A stretch of DNA of 16,864 nucleotides from CADDYX01 sp045809945 (GTDB lineage: Bacteria > Verrucomicrobiota > Verrucomicrobiia > Chthoniobacterales > UBA10450): positions 1-16,864 of the forward strand of contig JBJMWW010000144.1 of assembly GCA_045809945.1 (NCBI GenBank). Direction: 5' to 3'. Below the pieces are notes generated by a model, which saw only the letters and a program-made list of their open reading frames with translations, was not told the DNA's origin and searched no databases. A program made the translations under genes and the position numbers. Each line of letters starts with the position of its first letter. The first letter of the stretch is position 1. Positions 1 through 7,463 of this stretch are shown one piece after another.

Positions 1-741
1 GCCGGTGGTATTGATAGAATAGAAATTCCAGCCGCCGTTCACAGGATCGCCGGATTTCGATGCCGCGAAACACTGGAATGAGCCCGGCGGGTTCACGACA
101 TTTCCGCCGCTCAGTTTGAATGCGAAGTCGGTGATGATCCAACGATCCTCAAAGCTGTCGTAGAGCACGACCGGATCGCCAAAGTTATCCGTGTCGCAAA
201 GATTTCCGAAGTTTCCCTGCTTCATGAAATCGTTGAAGGAGAACGCCGCTACGCGCACGCCGTCGCTCTTGCGGAATATCCCGATCGAGGTGTTGACCGT
301 CTGGATGTAATATTGCGGCCCGACGTCGCCGTTCGTGTCCGGCGGATGACCGTTACCAAACGTTGCGAAGTCGAGGCCGTCAAAATTCGCGCTCGTACCC
401 GGCGCGGGGACGCTCGGCGCGAGCGTGTTTGCACCGGTGTCGGCCGGCGCTGCCGATGTCCGCGCGTTACCGTTTGGGAGCGGCCGCCGTACAACAGAGG
501 GCGCCTCACGCTCCGGCCGTTCCTTCTTTGCAGGTCGGACGAATGGCAGCTTACGCAGATCGCCATCGAACGATTTCCGCGCGCGCTCCAGATGATGGTG
601 CCGCGGGTTACCGTGAACGGCAAAACCGGGGCCGCGTGCGTTGCCGTTTTTCGCTTCATCTGGATTCGCCGCGGCCAACGCAAGAAGCGCGGCCGACAGT
701 GAAATCAGAATGGCCGCGAGAGAAATCTTAGTCCGATGCAT
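1..741 (-). CDS. Large exported protein of unknown function, N-terminal part (runs off the left edge)
   Basis: The frame is open from an ATG at 741 to base 1, giving 247 residues with no stop, so the C-terminus lies outside the window. Residues 1-24 form a signal peptide: a basic MHRTK start, then an Ala/Leu-rich core ending near ALAAA. A low-complexity Pro/Ala/Arg linker covers about 25-110. A conserved-looking module follows, with the motifs HPPDTNGDVGPQYYIQ, VNTSIGIFRKSDG and DPVVLYDSFEDRWII. I recall this pattern from large secreted bacterial proteins that often carry further repeat or Ig-like domains. Function is unknown; a beta-rich extracellular or cell-surface role is inference. It is the last visible gene of the minus-strand run, 113 bp after the amidohydrolase. 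No Shine-Dalgarno sequence precedes the start. Confidence is high that it is a gene and low on what it does. Confidence 0.85.
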   Translation of the reverse strand, partial: MHRTKISLAAILISLSAALLALAAANPDEAKNGNARGPGFAVHGNPRHHHLERARKSFDGDLRKLPFVRPAKKERPEREAPSVVRRPLPNGNARTSAAPADTGANTLAPSVPAPGTSANFDGLDFATFGNGHPPDTNGDVGPQYYIQTVNTSIGIFRKSDGVRVAAFSFNDFMKQGNFGNLCDTDNFGDPVVLYDSFEDRWIITDFAFKLSGGNVVNPPGSFQCFAASKSGDPVNGGWNFYSINTTG

Positions 742-854
742 TTCAGGGGGCGGAGCTCAGCGGCTTGCAACACGTGTTCTTTTCGAGCCCGTACCGTGCC
801 GAAGCCGTTTCCGGAAATTACCAGCAGCGAAAATCCGGAGCAACGCAGAAGCGC

Positions 855-2300
855 CTACTTGGGCAAGACGCTCTCGGCTGGATAAACGACGCCGTTCTTC
901 ACGATGGCGTGAATGTCCGAGGCGTGGCCGATATCTTCTGCCGGATTCGAGTTCAGAATGACCAGATCGGCGAATTTTCCGGGCGCGATCACGCCGATCT
1001 TCGCGCCGGTTTCGCCGCCGAATGTTTTCGCCGCGTTCACAGTCGTGCTCTGCAGGATCTGCATCGGCGTCAGGCCTGCGTCCTTCATCAACTGGAACTC
1101 GCGAAACAGCGCCGGCCCGTGAATGGTTCCGATGTTCCCCGCATCAGTTCCCGCCGCGATAGTGATCCCGGCGTCTTCCAGCGTCTTCAGATTTTTGAGC
1201 GCGATGTCGTAGGTCTGTTGAATGCGAGAGAGCACCGCATCAGGATTCGCGACGGCAGTTTTGATTCGATCGGGAACTTTATCCGCTGCCAACTTCGTCA
1301 CGTCGAGTGACGCGATCACTTCCGGATTGCCCCACGCCTTTTCTTCCGGAGTAAGGTTGAGCTTGTTCGCGAAGACGCGGCCATAACGTTCGAACACGAC
1401 GAGCGTCGGCGTCAGGATGGTGTGACGTTCCTTGAGCAGCTTCACGAAGGCGTCGTCGACCGGTTTGTCGGTGACGCTGTGAACGAGCAGATCGGCGCCT
1501 TCTTCCACCGAGTTGCGCGCCGCCTCGAGCTCAGTGGCATGAACCGCGACGCGCAGTTTGCGCGCATGACTTTCTTCCACCACCGCATGCACCACTGGTC
1601 GGTAGATCGCCGCGCGATCGACGTCGCTCTCCGGTCCGGCTAGTGAAGCGCCGGGCAGCGGCTTCGGCGGCACCGGCGGGACGATGTACCAAATCTTGAT
1701 GTAATCGGGATTTTGCGCGGCGAGCTTGCGCACGTATTCGCGGCCCTGTTCCGGCGTGTCGATTTTCACGATGGGCGGATCGCCAAGATCGAGCTGCGGT
1801 CGCGCCACGCTCGAAATTAGCGGACCGGCCACCGCGACGCGGGGCGCTTTCGCCGTCGTGTTCGCGCGTTTCCGGACCTCGAAATTCCAGAGCGGGCCGC
1901 CGACGTCAACTACGCTCGTAATGCCGCAGCGGATGTAACGCGCGAAGACGTCGTCCAGGTGCGACTTGATCCACGCGACTTCGTCTTTGTGGGGACGAAC
2001 GCTGTTCAAGTCGACCGCATCGGGCCGCGTGAACAGATCCGCCGACTGGAAAAAGTGCACATGGGTGTCGATGTAGCCCGGGAGGATGAACTTGCCTTTG
2101 CAGTCGATCGTCTTCGCGCCGGCAGGCGGCGAATCGGTCGCAACGGCCGCAATCGTGTTGCCGTCGATCAGAACGGTCGCGTTCGGAACCACTTTCTCGT
2201 CAGCTGGATTGATGATCGTGCCGTTGACCAGCGCGATTTTTTCTGCACGCGCGGTTGCGAGAAATGCGAAGGCCAGGAGAAGCGAGGCGGTTAGTTTCAC
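855..2300 (-). CDS. Exported metal-dependent amidohydrolase (imidazolonepropionase/prolidase-like)
   Basis: The product is a 481-residue amidohydrolase-superfamily TIM-barrel enzyme that would hydrolyse an amide, peptide or related bond outside the cytoplasm. I chose the GTG at 2300 because it starts directly with a signal peptide (KLTASLLLAFAFLATARA). The frame stays open upstream to 2459, but that part runs through a dispersed repeat and over the neighbouring small gene. After the signal comes the usual small beta domain (about 20-75). The metal ligands are visible: HVH at 80-82, Lys202 (probable carboxylated lysine, in DYIKIW), His254, His274 and Asp386 in GTDAGN. The C-terminal APGKFADLVILN (439-450) is the family's closing strand motif. 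The substrate cannot be told; dipeptidase or Xaa-Pro dipeptidase-like activity is one option. It follows the DUF2188-like gene by 46 bp on the same strand. Confidence 0.9.
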   Translation of the reverse strand: MKLTASLLLAFAFLATARAEKIALVNGTIINPADEKVVPNATVLIDGNTIAAVATDSPPAGAKTIDCKGKFILPGYIDTHVHFFQSADLFTRPDAVDLNSVRPHKDEVAWIKSHLDDVFARYIRCGITSVVDVGGPLWNFEVRKRANTTAKAPRVAVAGPLISSVARPQLDLGDPPIVKIDTPEQGREYVRKLAAQNPDYIKIWYIVPPVPPKPLPGASLAGPESDVDRAAIYRPVVHAVVEESHARKLRVAVHATELEAARNSVEEGADLLVHSVTDKPVDDAFVKLLKERHTILTPTLVVFERYGRVFANKLNLTPEEKAWGNPEVIASLDVTKLAADKVPDRIKTAVANPDAVLSRIQQTYDIALKNLKTLEDAGITIAAGTDAGNIGTIHGPALFREFQLMKDAGLTPMQILQSTTVNAAKTFGGETGAKIGVIAPGKFADLVILNSNPAEDIGHASDIHAIVKNGVVYPAESVLPK

Positions 2301-2305
2301 GTGGC

Positions 2306-2334
2306 GAAGATTCCTCGACTTCGCTCGCAATGAC
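2306..2334 (+). repeat. Half copy of the dispersed palindromic repeat (copy C)
   Basis: This 29-bp stretch matches the right end of the two longer repeats at 5206-5278 and 7464-7534, sharing GATTCCTCGACT, then CGCTCG and AATGAC with a few substitutions. Only the right half is present. It ends 5 bp before the GTG start of the minus-strand amidohydrolase, so it occupies that gene's ribosome-binding region. Confidence 0.7.
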
Positions 2335-2346
2335 AAACTTTGTGGT

Positions 2347-2568
2347 TCAGGCGGCGGCGAATTCGCGCTGGGGCTCGACCCGCAACGTCTGAGCGACTTC
2401 ACCACGCCGATCACAAACGCGAATCTCCGACGCGACCGACCCGCATTGACTCTGCGCAAACTGGATCGCCTGCGCCTTCAAAATAAACACTCGTGCGCCG
2501 CCGAACATTTCTTCGCATATCCAGCCGTAGCGATGCGGCTTGATCTCGATGACAAATCGAGGAGGCAT
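2347..2568 (-). CDS. Small DUF2188-like protein
   Basis: This 73-residue soluble protein lies in the gap between the peptidoglycan-binding protein and the amidohydrolase. The middle resembles the DUF2188 pattern: a strand, a Gly/Trp turn (HRYGWICEEMFGG), a helix rich in Ala and Gln (ILKAQAIQFAQ), then a strand with a basic turn (EIRVCDRRGEV). That fold is a small beta-beta-alpha-beta unit of unknown role. The start at 2568 is the first ATG of the frame; no Shine-Dalgarno sequence precedes it. A 10-bp palindrome and paired direct repeats lie 26-56 bp upstream. The residue pattern is far more protein-like than the overlapping frames. The family assignment is from memory of the motif and is moderate at best. 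Confidence 0.6.
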   Translation of the reverse strand: MPPRFVIEIKPHRYGWICEEMFGGARVFILKAQAIQFAQSQCGSVASEIRVCDRRGEVAQTLRVEPQREFAAA

Positions 2569-2682
2569 AAGCGGGTTGCGAGTCTGGCATAACTATTCGC
2601 AGGTTGTCGACAAGTTATTCGCAGCTCGAAACCTCGCGTTAACCGATCAACTGTCGCCGGCTCGAACCACTTCGCGATCGCT

Positions 2683-3591
2683 TTAGAGACGGTTATGCGC
2701 CGCGCCGTGTTTGCTGCTGGGCGCTGCGCTGAAAAGATTCCGCAGCACATGATCGACACTGTGGAACGCCATGACGACGGGATTCTTCTTCGGCGGCGGT
2801 TTGTGCCGCACGAGCCCAGCTCGGCGACGGGGAGCCGCTTGCATTACTGGCTCTTCCTTGATTCCGGCGATTTCCCAGTCCACATCGCCGCTTGACCGCA
2901 GGAGCACGGTGTCTTCGACCAATCCCGCTGCGCTCAGCGCAGAGCGATCATTTGCCAGCTCGAAGCGGAGCCGGAACCGGGCGAGGCTCTCGTTCGCGCG
3001 GTTAGTCAAGCTGAACGGACCCTTCATCGTATAGTGGCGATGCGGCCAGTGCTGGTCATACGCGGCGATTTCCGCCTCGATGTAATGGCCGTCGACGATG
3101 CCGTGATCGAAGTAATCGACTTCGCCAGCGAAGAAGGAAAGGTCATCCTGAAGCTGCGGTGTTTCACAGGCGACAAGGTAGCGATGGAGATAATCCTGCA
3201 CCTGCTTCTGATCTACCGGCCGCGGCGGGTTCACCCCCAGCTCGAGTTGTGCGCCCGGCATCAGTTCGCCGTTTTGATCGCGTAATTCATGACGGTGTTT
3301 GAGCGCGACCACGACCTGCGGACCCTCAGCCGGGGGTCCCACGGTAAAGATACCAAGGGACTGCAACGTGTCTTCGTCGAGAAGGCCTGTGGGGGTGAAG
3401 CCTTTGATTTCCTGGTAGCGTCTTAGCGCCGCACCTACCCCGGGGGAGTATTCTCCATCGATGTTGTCGTAAAAGAGGTGTCGCTTTCTTAACTCTTGCT
3501 GTGCTGCACGGGTCTGTTCGTCCGCTGCGGCTGCGTCGAAGCGGGCAAATATAACGGCAATAACGACTAGGGAAATAATATACTTCCCCAT
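2683..3591 (-). CDS. Exported peptidoglycan-binding-domain protein with a C-terminal NTF2-like region
   Basis: The product has 302 residues. Residues 1-23 are a signal peptide (GKYIISLVVIAVIFA core, AAADE cleavage region). Residues 26-81 are a PG_binding_1 domain with its typical pattern: a helix ending in LRKRHLFYD, then GEYSPGVGAALRRYQ, GFTPTGLLDEDTLQSLGI. Residues about 125-245 look like a SnoaL/NTF2-like alpha+beta domain, with a long helix (QDYLHRYLVACE), the DYFDHG strand region and the final DVDWEIAGI strand. The tail (250-302) is basic and proline-containing. It probably acts at the cell wall as a binding protein; no hydrolase motif is seen. It lies 186 bp downstream of the CDGSH gene. 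The N-terminal domain call is firm; the NTF2-like call is inference. Confidence 0.85.
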   Translation of the reverse strand: MGKYIISLVVIAVIFARFDAAAADEQTRAAQQELRKRHLFYDNIDGEYSPGVGAALRRYQEIKGFTPTGLLDEDTLQSLGIFTVGPPAEGPQVVVALKHRHELRDQNGELMPGAQLELGVNPPRPVDQKQVQDYLHRYLVACETPQLQDDLSFFAGEVDYFDHGIVDGHYIEAEIAAYDQHWPHRHYTMKGPFSLTNRANESLARFRLRFELANDRSALSAAGLVEDTVLLRSSGDVDWEIAGIKEEPVMQAAPRRRAGLVRHKPPPKKNPVVMAFHSVDHVLRNLFSAAPSSKHGAAHNRL

Positions 3592-3777
3592 ACTTCAGAA
3601 TTCGCTTGTCGCCGCCCGGTTGGTTTCGGATTTCTCCGCTTATTTTTTCGCCGGCATCGCGGCCGGTGCGCTGGCAGGCGCGACTTATGCTAAGACGGCC
3701 GACGTTACTGGGATAGCAAGAGGCGCAGCGGTCCTGCCTCGCCCCGCAGTCCGCACGAGTGGCTCCGCGGTCGCGTT

Positions 3778-3993
3778 TTATTCTGCCGAGTCCGGCACCG
3801 CTGTCTCCGCTGCCTTGAATCCGATCTTCGAGTGCGTGCCGTCGCAAAAAGGTTTTTCCGTTGATGCGCCGCAGCGGCAAAGCGCCATTCGTTTCTCCGC
3901 CGGATACCTATTGCCGTCCGCGTCTTTCAATTCCACCTCACCCTTCACGATGTAAGGACCGTTCCTGATAATATCGATCGTAACGTCAGCCAT
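3778..3993 (-). CDS. CDGSH-type iron-sulfur protein
   Basis: The product has 71 residues and is a small CDGSH (mitoNEET-like) protein binding one [2Fe-2S] cluster through three cysteines and one histidine. The signature is complete: Cys39, Cys41, Cys50 and His54 in CRCGASTEKPFCDGTH. The N-terminal half (ITIRNGPY-type strand, here IIRNGPYIVKGEVELKD) is the usual extension of bacterial single-domain members, which run about 65-80 residues, so the gene is full length. The role is likely cytoplasmic redox or cluster handling; no partner is evident nearby. It is divergent from the membrane-protein gene at 4074, with 80 bp between the starts. No Shine-Dalgarno sequence is seen. The family call is secure; the physiological role is unknown. 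Confidence 0.93.
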   Translation of the reverse strand: MADVTIDIIRNGPYIVKGEVELKDADGNRYPAEKRMALCRCGASTEKPFCDGTHSKIGFKAAETAVPDSAE

Positions 3994-4073
3994 GTAATCA
4001 CTGTTCGCGCGCTCGGCGGCAGTTGCAATTCAAGGCCTCGACACGGCGCCGTAAATTTCCGCACAATCGTTCT

Positions 4074-4649
4074 GTGGATCCTTTCAGCTACGTCTGCGTC
4101 CTGACGTCGATCGTGGCCGGCCTCGCCCTGACGCGTCTGATCGGCGGCCTCGGGCAGCTGCTCCAGACAGGCAAACGCACGCCGACCTACTGGGTTCACA
4201 CACTCTGGATGCTCAACACGCTGCTCGGCGTAATCATCGTGTGGTGGGTGCAATACCGTTGGCGTCACATCGAACACTGGACGCTGTTTCTCGTGCTCTG
4301 GCTGCTCGTCGCGCCCATTGTGCTTTACCTCGGCACCGCGCTGCTGTTTCCCAACGAACAGGAAGGCGAGCCGATTACCAATTGGCGGACGCATTACTAC
4401 GCAAGCCATCGCCAGTTCTTTCTTGCGTTTGGTCTGATCTTTCCCCTCGATCTGATCGACACCGCGTTGAAGGGCTGGGACTACTTTCGTTCACTCGGTC
4501 TCGAATACTGCGCCACGCAAACAGCGCTTTTCGCTCTCTGCCTCATCGCCGCGTTTACGAAATCGCCACGGTTTCATGGCGTCTTCGCCGTTTTCTTTCT
4601 CGTCTTCAACACGGTTTTGCTCGGCAGCAATCTGCTGCGGCTGATGTAA
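4074..4649 (+). CDS. Uncharacterised multi-pass membrane protein, paralogue of the gene at 7541-8104
   Basis: The product has 191 residues with about five to six hydrophobic helices (around 4-24, 41-60, 70-92, 114-132, 147-162, 168-190) and no signal peptide. The GTG at 4074 is chosen because MDPFSY then aligns exactly with the MDEFSY start of the protein on the minus strand at 8104. A TTG at 4023 would add 17 basic, unconserved residues. The two proteins align without gaps over the first 93 residues, sharing YW at 39-40, LW at 44-45, WW at 57-58, W69, VLYL at 83-86 and P93. A second shared block is R-x-HY(Y/F) followed by R-x-FF near 105-116. I have seen similar unnamed proteins in other bacterial genomes. 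Function is unknown. It is followed 41 bp later by a small helical protein on the same strand. Confidence 0.85.
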   Translation: MDPFSYVCVLTSIVAGLALTRLIGGLGQLLQTGKRTPTYWVHTLWMLNTLLGVIIVWWVQYRWRHIEHWTLFLVLWLLVAPIVLYLGTALLFPNEQEGEPITNWRTHYYASHRQFFLAFGLIFPLDLIDTALKGWDYFRSLGLEYCATQTALFALCLIAAFTKSPRFHGVFAVFFLVFNTVLLGSNLLRLM

Positions 4650-4690
4650 CGCAGCGGCCCGGCGCGCCCGCGGCTGCGATTGCAGTTCAC

Positions 4691-5194
4691 ATGAGCGAAC
4701 AGGACCGCCACAACGCCGGGCTACTTCACACTTATCTGAACGATCATCTCGCCGGCTCTGTCGCCGCGCTCGAGTTGATCGAATATCTGACCGAGAAATT
4801 TCCCGGCACCGAGCTGGAGAGCTTTCTGGCCGATCTCTACAAGCAGATCGAAGCTGACCAGCAGGTGTTGCGCGATCTGCTCGAGGCGTTCGAAAAGAAC
4901 GAGAGCACAATCCGGAAAGCCGGCGCCTGGATGGCGGAGAAATTTGGCCGGGCGAAGTTTGGGCTCGATACACACGACGTGAGTGGCGTCGGACTGCTTG
5001 AAGCGCTCGACGGGCTGGTGCTCGGCATCACGGGCAAACAATTGCTCTGGCGCGCTCTCGCCACCGCGTCGGAAGCCTGGCCGCAACTGCGCGGACTGGA
5101 TTACCCGACGCTCGAGCGCCGTGCCGCCGAACAGCGCGACCGGGTCGAAGAAAAACGGATCGCCGCTGCCCGCGAAGCGTTTCGCGTCACCTGA
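4691..5194 (+). CDS. Small all-helical protein of unknown function
   Basis: The product has 167 residues and is almost entirely helical and charged, with no signal peptide. The start at the ATG 4691 (MSEQDRHNAG) is preferred; the frame stays open upstream to 4241, but that part only shadows the membrane-protein gene. The N-terminal LLHTYLNDHLAGSVAALELIEYL and the following helix with EADQQVLRDLLEAF give a four-helix, ferritin-like look, but I see no clear pair of E-x-x-H metal motifs, so metal binding is not claimed. Similar unnamed proteins occur in many bacteria, often starting with the same LN-DH-AG pattern. It starts 41 bp after the membrane-protein gene and could be co-transcribed with it. 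It ends 11 bp before repeat copy A, which may act as a terminator. Confidence 0.8.
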   Translation: MSEQDRHNAGLLHTYLNDHLAGSVAALELIEYLTEKFPGTELESFLADLYKQIEADQQVLRDLLEAFEKNESTIRKAGAWMAEKFGRAKFGLDTHDVSGVGLLEALDGLVLGITGKQLLWRALATASEAWPQLRGLDYPTLERRAAEQRDRVEEKRIAAAREAFRVT

Positions 5195-5205
5195 GCGCTG
5201 CTTCT

Positions 5206-5278
5206 GTCATGTCGAGAGTCAGCCGAGACATCTTCGTGCTCGGCTGAACGGAGATTCCTCGACTGCGCTCGGAATGAC
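5206..5278 (+). repeat. Dispersed palindromic repeat, full copy A (73 bp)
   Basis: The ends are imperfect inverted repeats (GTCATGTCGAG at the left, CTCGGAATGAC at the right), and an internal stem pairs AGCCGAG at 5221-5227 with CTCGGCT at 5239-5245. Copy B at 7464-7534 matches over its whole length with a few changes, and a half copy lies at 2306-2334. It carries no open reading frame. It looks like a REP- or MITE-type element and sits between the stop of the helical-protein gene and the S9 peptidase start. Confidence 0.85.
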
Positions 5279-5299
5279 ACGATCATCATTCAATCCCTT

Positions 5300-7372
5300 A
5301 TGAAAATCCGTTCCGCCCTCGTCGTTTGTCTCGTCGTCATCGCATCTGTTGTCGTCGCGCAGTCGCAGACGAAACGTCCGTTCACTTTCGAGGACATGAT
5401 GAAGCTGAAGCGAATCGGTTCCTTCGCCCCATCGCCGGACGGTAAATGGGTGGTTTTCGATTGCGTCGACGTCGATCTCGAGGCGAACACCAAGACCTCA
5501 CATTTGTGGATCGTGCCGGCGCAAGGCGGTGAAGCGCGCCGCCTGAATCAGACGCCGAATCATGAGGAGCGGCCGCGCTTTTCACCTGACGGCAAACGGC
5601 TTATCTGGACATCGAAAGCAACCGATCCGTCGCAGATCTGGATAGCTGATTTCACGCCGGAGAGCGGGGGACTCGAGGGCCAGCCGCATCAGGTGACCAA
5701 CCTCTCGACCGGCGCGGACGGCGCCATCTGGACCGGCGACGGCAAGAACATCGTTTTCGTTTCGGCTGTCTATCCGGATTGCAAAGACGACGAGTGCAAC
5801 AAGCAGCGCGACCAAGAGCTGTCGAAGAGCAAGGTGAAGGCAAAGATCTTCACGCATCTGTTTTATCGGCACTGGAACGCGTTCACCCAATTCAAGCGGA
5901 GCCATTTGTTTGTCGTCGATGCGAACGCGGATAACGCGCAACCCCGCGATCTCACGCCCGGCGATCACGATGTGCCGCCATTCAGTCTCGGCGGTCAGGA
6001 CATGTATGCGGTTTCGCCGGACGGCCAGGAGCTCGCCTACACGAGCAACATTGATGAAGTCGAAGCGACGAGCACGAACAACGAGATTTTCATTGTGCCG
6101 ATCGCCGGCGGCAAAGGCCCGTCCGGCTCGGACCCGAAGAAAATCTCGACCAGCCCCGGGAGCGACTCGACTCCGCTCTATTCGCCGGATGGAAAATTCA
6201 TCGCGTGGCGATCGCAGGCACGCGCCGGCTTCGAGTCCGACAAACAAGCGCTGGTTGTTTACAACCGCGGGTCGCAGCGGAGCGGTCATCCGACAGCGAA
6301 CTTCGACCGGTCGATCAGCAGCTTCACGTGGTCGCCCGATTCGAAGTCGGTGTTCTTTACCGCCGAAGACCGTGGCAGCGCGCCGATCTACCGGCTGGCC
6401 GAAACGGAAGCGCCGGTGCAGATCGCGGCGACGTTCGCGGACGATCTCGCGTTCGGTGCGAACAACAGCCTCTACTTCATGCAACAGTCGATCGCAGCGC
6501 CTAATGAAATCGCTTCGATCGATATTAGCCCGGAAGCGAAGCCCGCAGCCGTCACGCACATGAACGACGAGCTGCTCTCGCAGATCGACATGCAGCCGAT
6601 CGAGTCGTTCACCTTCAAAGGCGCGGATAACGCGGACGTGCAGGGATTCATGATCAAGCCGCCGGGGTTTGATGCGTCGACGAAGTATCCGCTGAAGTTT
6701 TTAATCCACGGGGGGCCGCAGGGCGCGTGGGGAAATGACTGGAGCTATCGCTGGAATCCGGAGCTGTTCGCGGCCAACGGATACGTCGTGGTGATGATCA
6801 ACCCGCATGGCTCGACCGGTTACGGCCAGGCGTTCACCGATGCCGTGAGTCGCGATTGGGGAGGCAAGCCGTTCGTCGATCTGATGAAAGGACTGGATTA
6901 CGCGAAGAAGACATATCCGTTCATCGACAAGACGCGCGAGGCGGCGCTGGGTGCGAGCTACGGCGGCTACATGGCGAACTGGATTCTCGGCCACACCGAT
7001 CGTTTCAAGTGCATCGTTTCGCACGACGGGATGTTCAACGCCGAGAGCGCCTATGGCACGACGGAAGAGCTCTGGTTCAACGAATGGGAATTCGGCGGTC
7101 CGCCGTGGAAAAACCGCGAGCTTTACAGGAAATTTTCGCCGCACCTTTTCGCTGACAAATTCAAAACGCCGACGCTGGTGGTGCACGGCCAGCTCGATTA
7201 CCGGCTCGATGTTTCGCAGGGATTCGATCTCTTCACCACGCTGCAGCGGCTCGGCATTCCATCGAAGATGCTCTACTTCCCGGACGAAGGTCACTGGGTG
7301 CTGAAGCCGCAGAACTCGCGGCTTTGGTACAAGACGGTGAACGACTGGGTGGATCAGTGGTGCCGGAAGTAG
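5300..7372 (+). CDS. Exported S9 family peptidase (prolyl oligopeptidase/acylaminoacyl-peptidase type)
   Basis: The product has 690 residues, normal for the family. Residues 1-23 are a signal peptide, so it acts in the periplasm or outside the cell, where such enzymes cleave short peptides. The N-terminal half is a TolB/PD40-like beta-propeller; I see six blade motifs of the S/T-PDGK type (near 45, 95, 146, 239, 296 and 345). A Cys161/Cys166 pair lies in an insertion between blades. The C-terminal alpha/beta hydrolase domain starts about 440. It has the oxyanion strand HGGPQG, the nucleophile Ser553 in GASYGG, Asp633 in HGQLDYRLD and His665 in DEGHWV, so the triad is complete and it should be active. 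Repeat copy A ends 21 bp before the ATG, and no Shine-Dalgarno sequence is present. Exact specificity (dipeptidyl versus acylaminoacyl) cannot be told. Confidence 0.95.
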   Translation: MKIRSALVVCLVVIASVVVAQSQTKRPFTFEDMMKLKRIGSFAPSPDGKWVVFDCVDVDLEANTKTSHLWIVPAQGGEARRLNQTPNHEERPRFSPDGKRLIWTSKATDPSQIWIADFTPESGGLEGQPHQVTNLSTGADGAIWTGDGKNIVFVSAVYPDCKDDECNKQRDQELSKSKVKAKIFTHLFYRHWNAFTQFKRSHLFVVDANADNAQPRDLTPGDHDVPPFSLGGQDMYAVSPDGQELAYTSNIDEVEATSTNNEIFIVPIAGGKGPSGSDPKKISTSPGSDSTPLYSPDGKFIAWRSQARAGFESDKQALVVYNRGSQRSGHPTANFDRSISSFTWSPDSKSVFFTAEDRGSAPIYRLAETEAPVQIAATFADDLAFGANNSLYFMQQSIAAPNEIASIDISPEAKPAAVTHMNDELLSQIDMQPIESFTFKGADNADVQGFMIKPPGFDASTKYPLKFLIHGGPQGAWGNDWSYRWNPELFAANGYVVVMINPHGSTGYGQAFTDAVSRDWGGKPFVDLMKGLDYAKKTYPFIDKTREAALGASYGGYMANWILGHTDRFKCIVSHDGMFNAESAYGTTEELWFNEWEFGGPPWKNRELYRKFSPHLFADKFKTPTLVVHGQLDYRLDVSQGFDLFTTLQRLGIPSKMLYFPDEGHWVLKPQNSRLWYKTVNDWVDQWCRK

Positions 7373-7383
7373 CGGCAAACGTC

Positions 7384-7446
7384 CAACGCTCAACGCCCAA
7401 CGTTCAACGTTCAACGTTCAACGTTCAACGTTCAACGTTCAACGTC
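7384..7446 (+). repeat. 7-bp tandem repeat, nine units of CAACGTT and variants
   Basis: Nine head-to-tail heptamers lie just after the S9 peptidase stop: CAACGCT, CAACGCC, six perfect CAACGTT units (7398-7439) and CAACGTC. A looser unit precedes at 7376-7383. It is non-coding on both strands. The unit length is not a multiple of three, and the perfect central units suggest recent slippage or expansion. Confidence 0.95.
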
Positions 7447-7463
7447 GAATGAGCCGAGCGCCT

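Noticed and set aside
808..817. Palindrome TTTCCGGAAA between the amidohydrolase and the edge gene
   Set aside because: It is short, isolated and not placed as a terminator stem; expected by chance in this composition.
3620..3955. Plus-strand frame of 111 codons starting at a TTG, with an Ala/Gly-rich start resembling a membrane segment
   Set aside because: It lies mostly antisense to the CDGSH gene, whose iron-sulfur motif is unmistakable; the rest shows no family pattern.
5582..6559. Long minus-strand frame (325 codons) inside the S9 peptidase
   Set aside because: It is arginine-rich and antisense to a complete, motif-bearing peptidase; a typical shadow in GC-rich DNA.
6701..7414. Minus-strand frame of 237 codons starting in the tandem repeat
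   Set aside because: Its N-terminus is translated CAACGTT repeat and the rest is antisense to the catalytic domain of the S9 peptidase.
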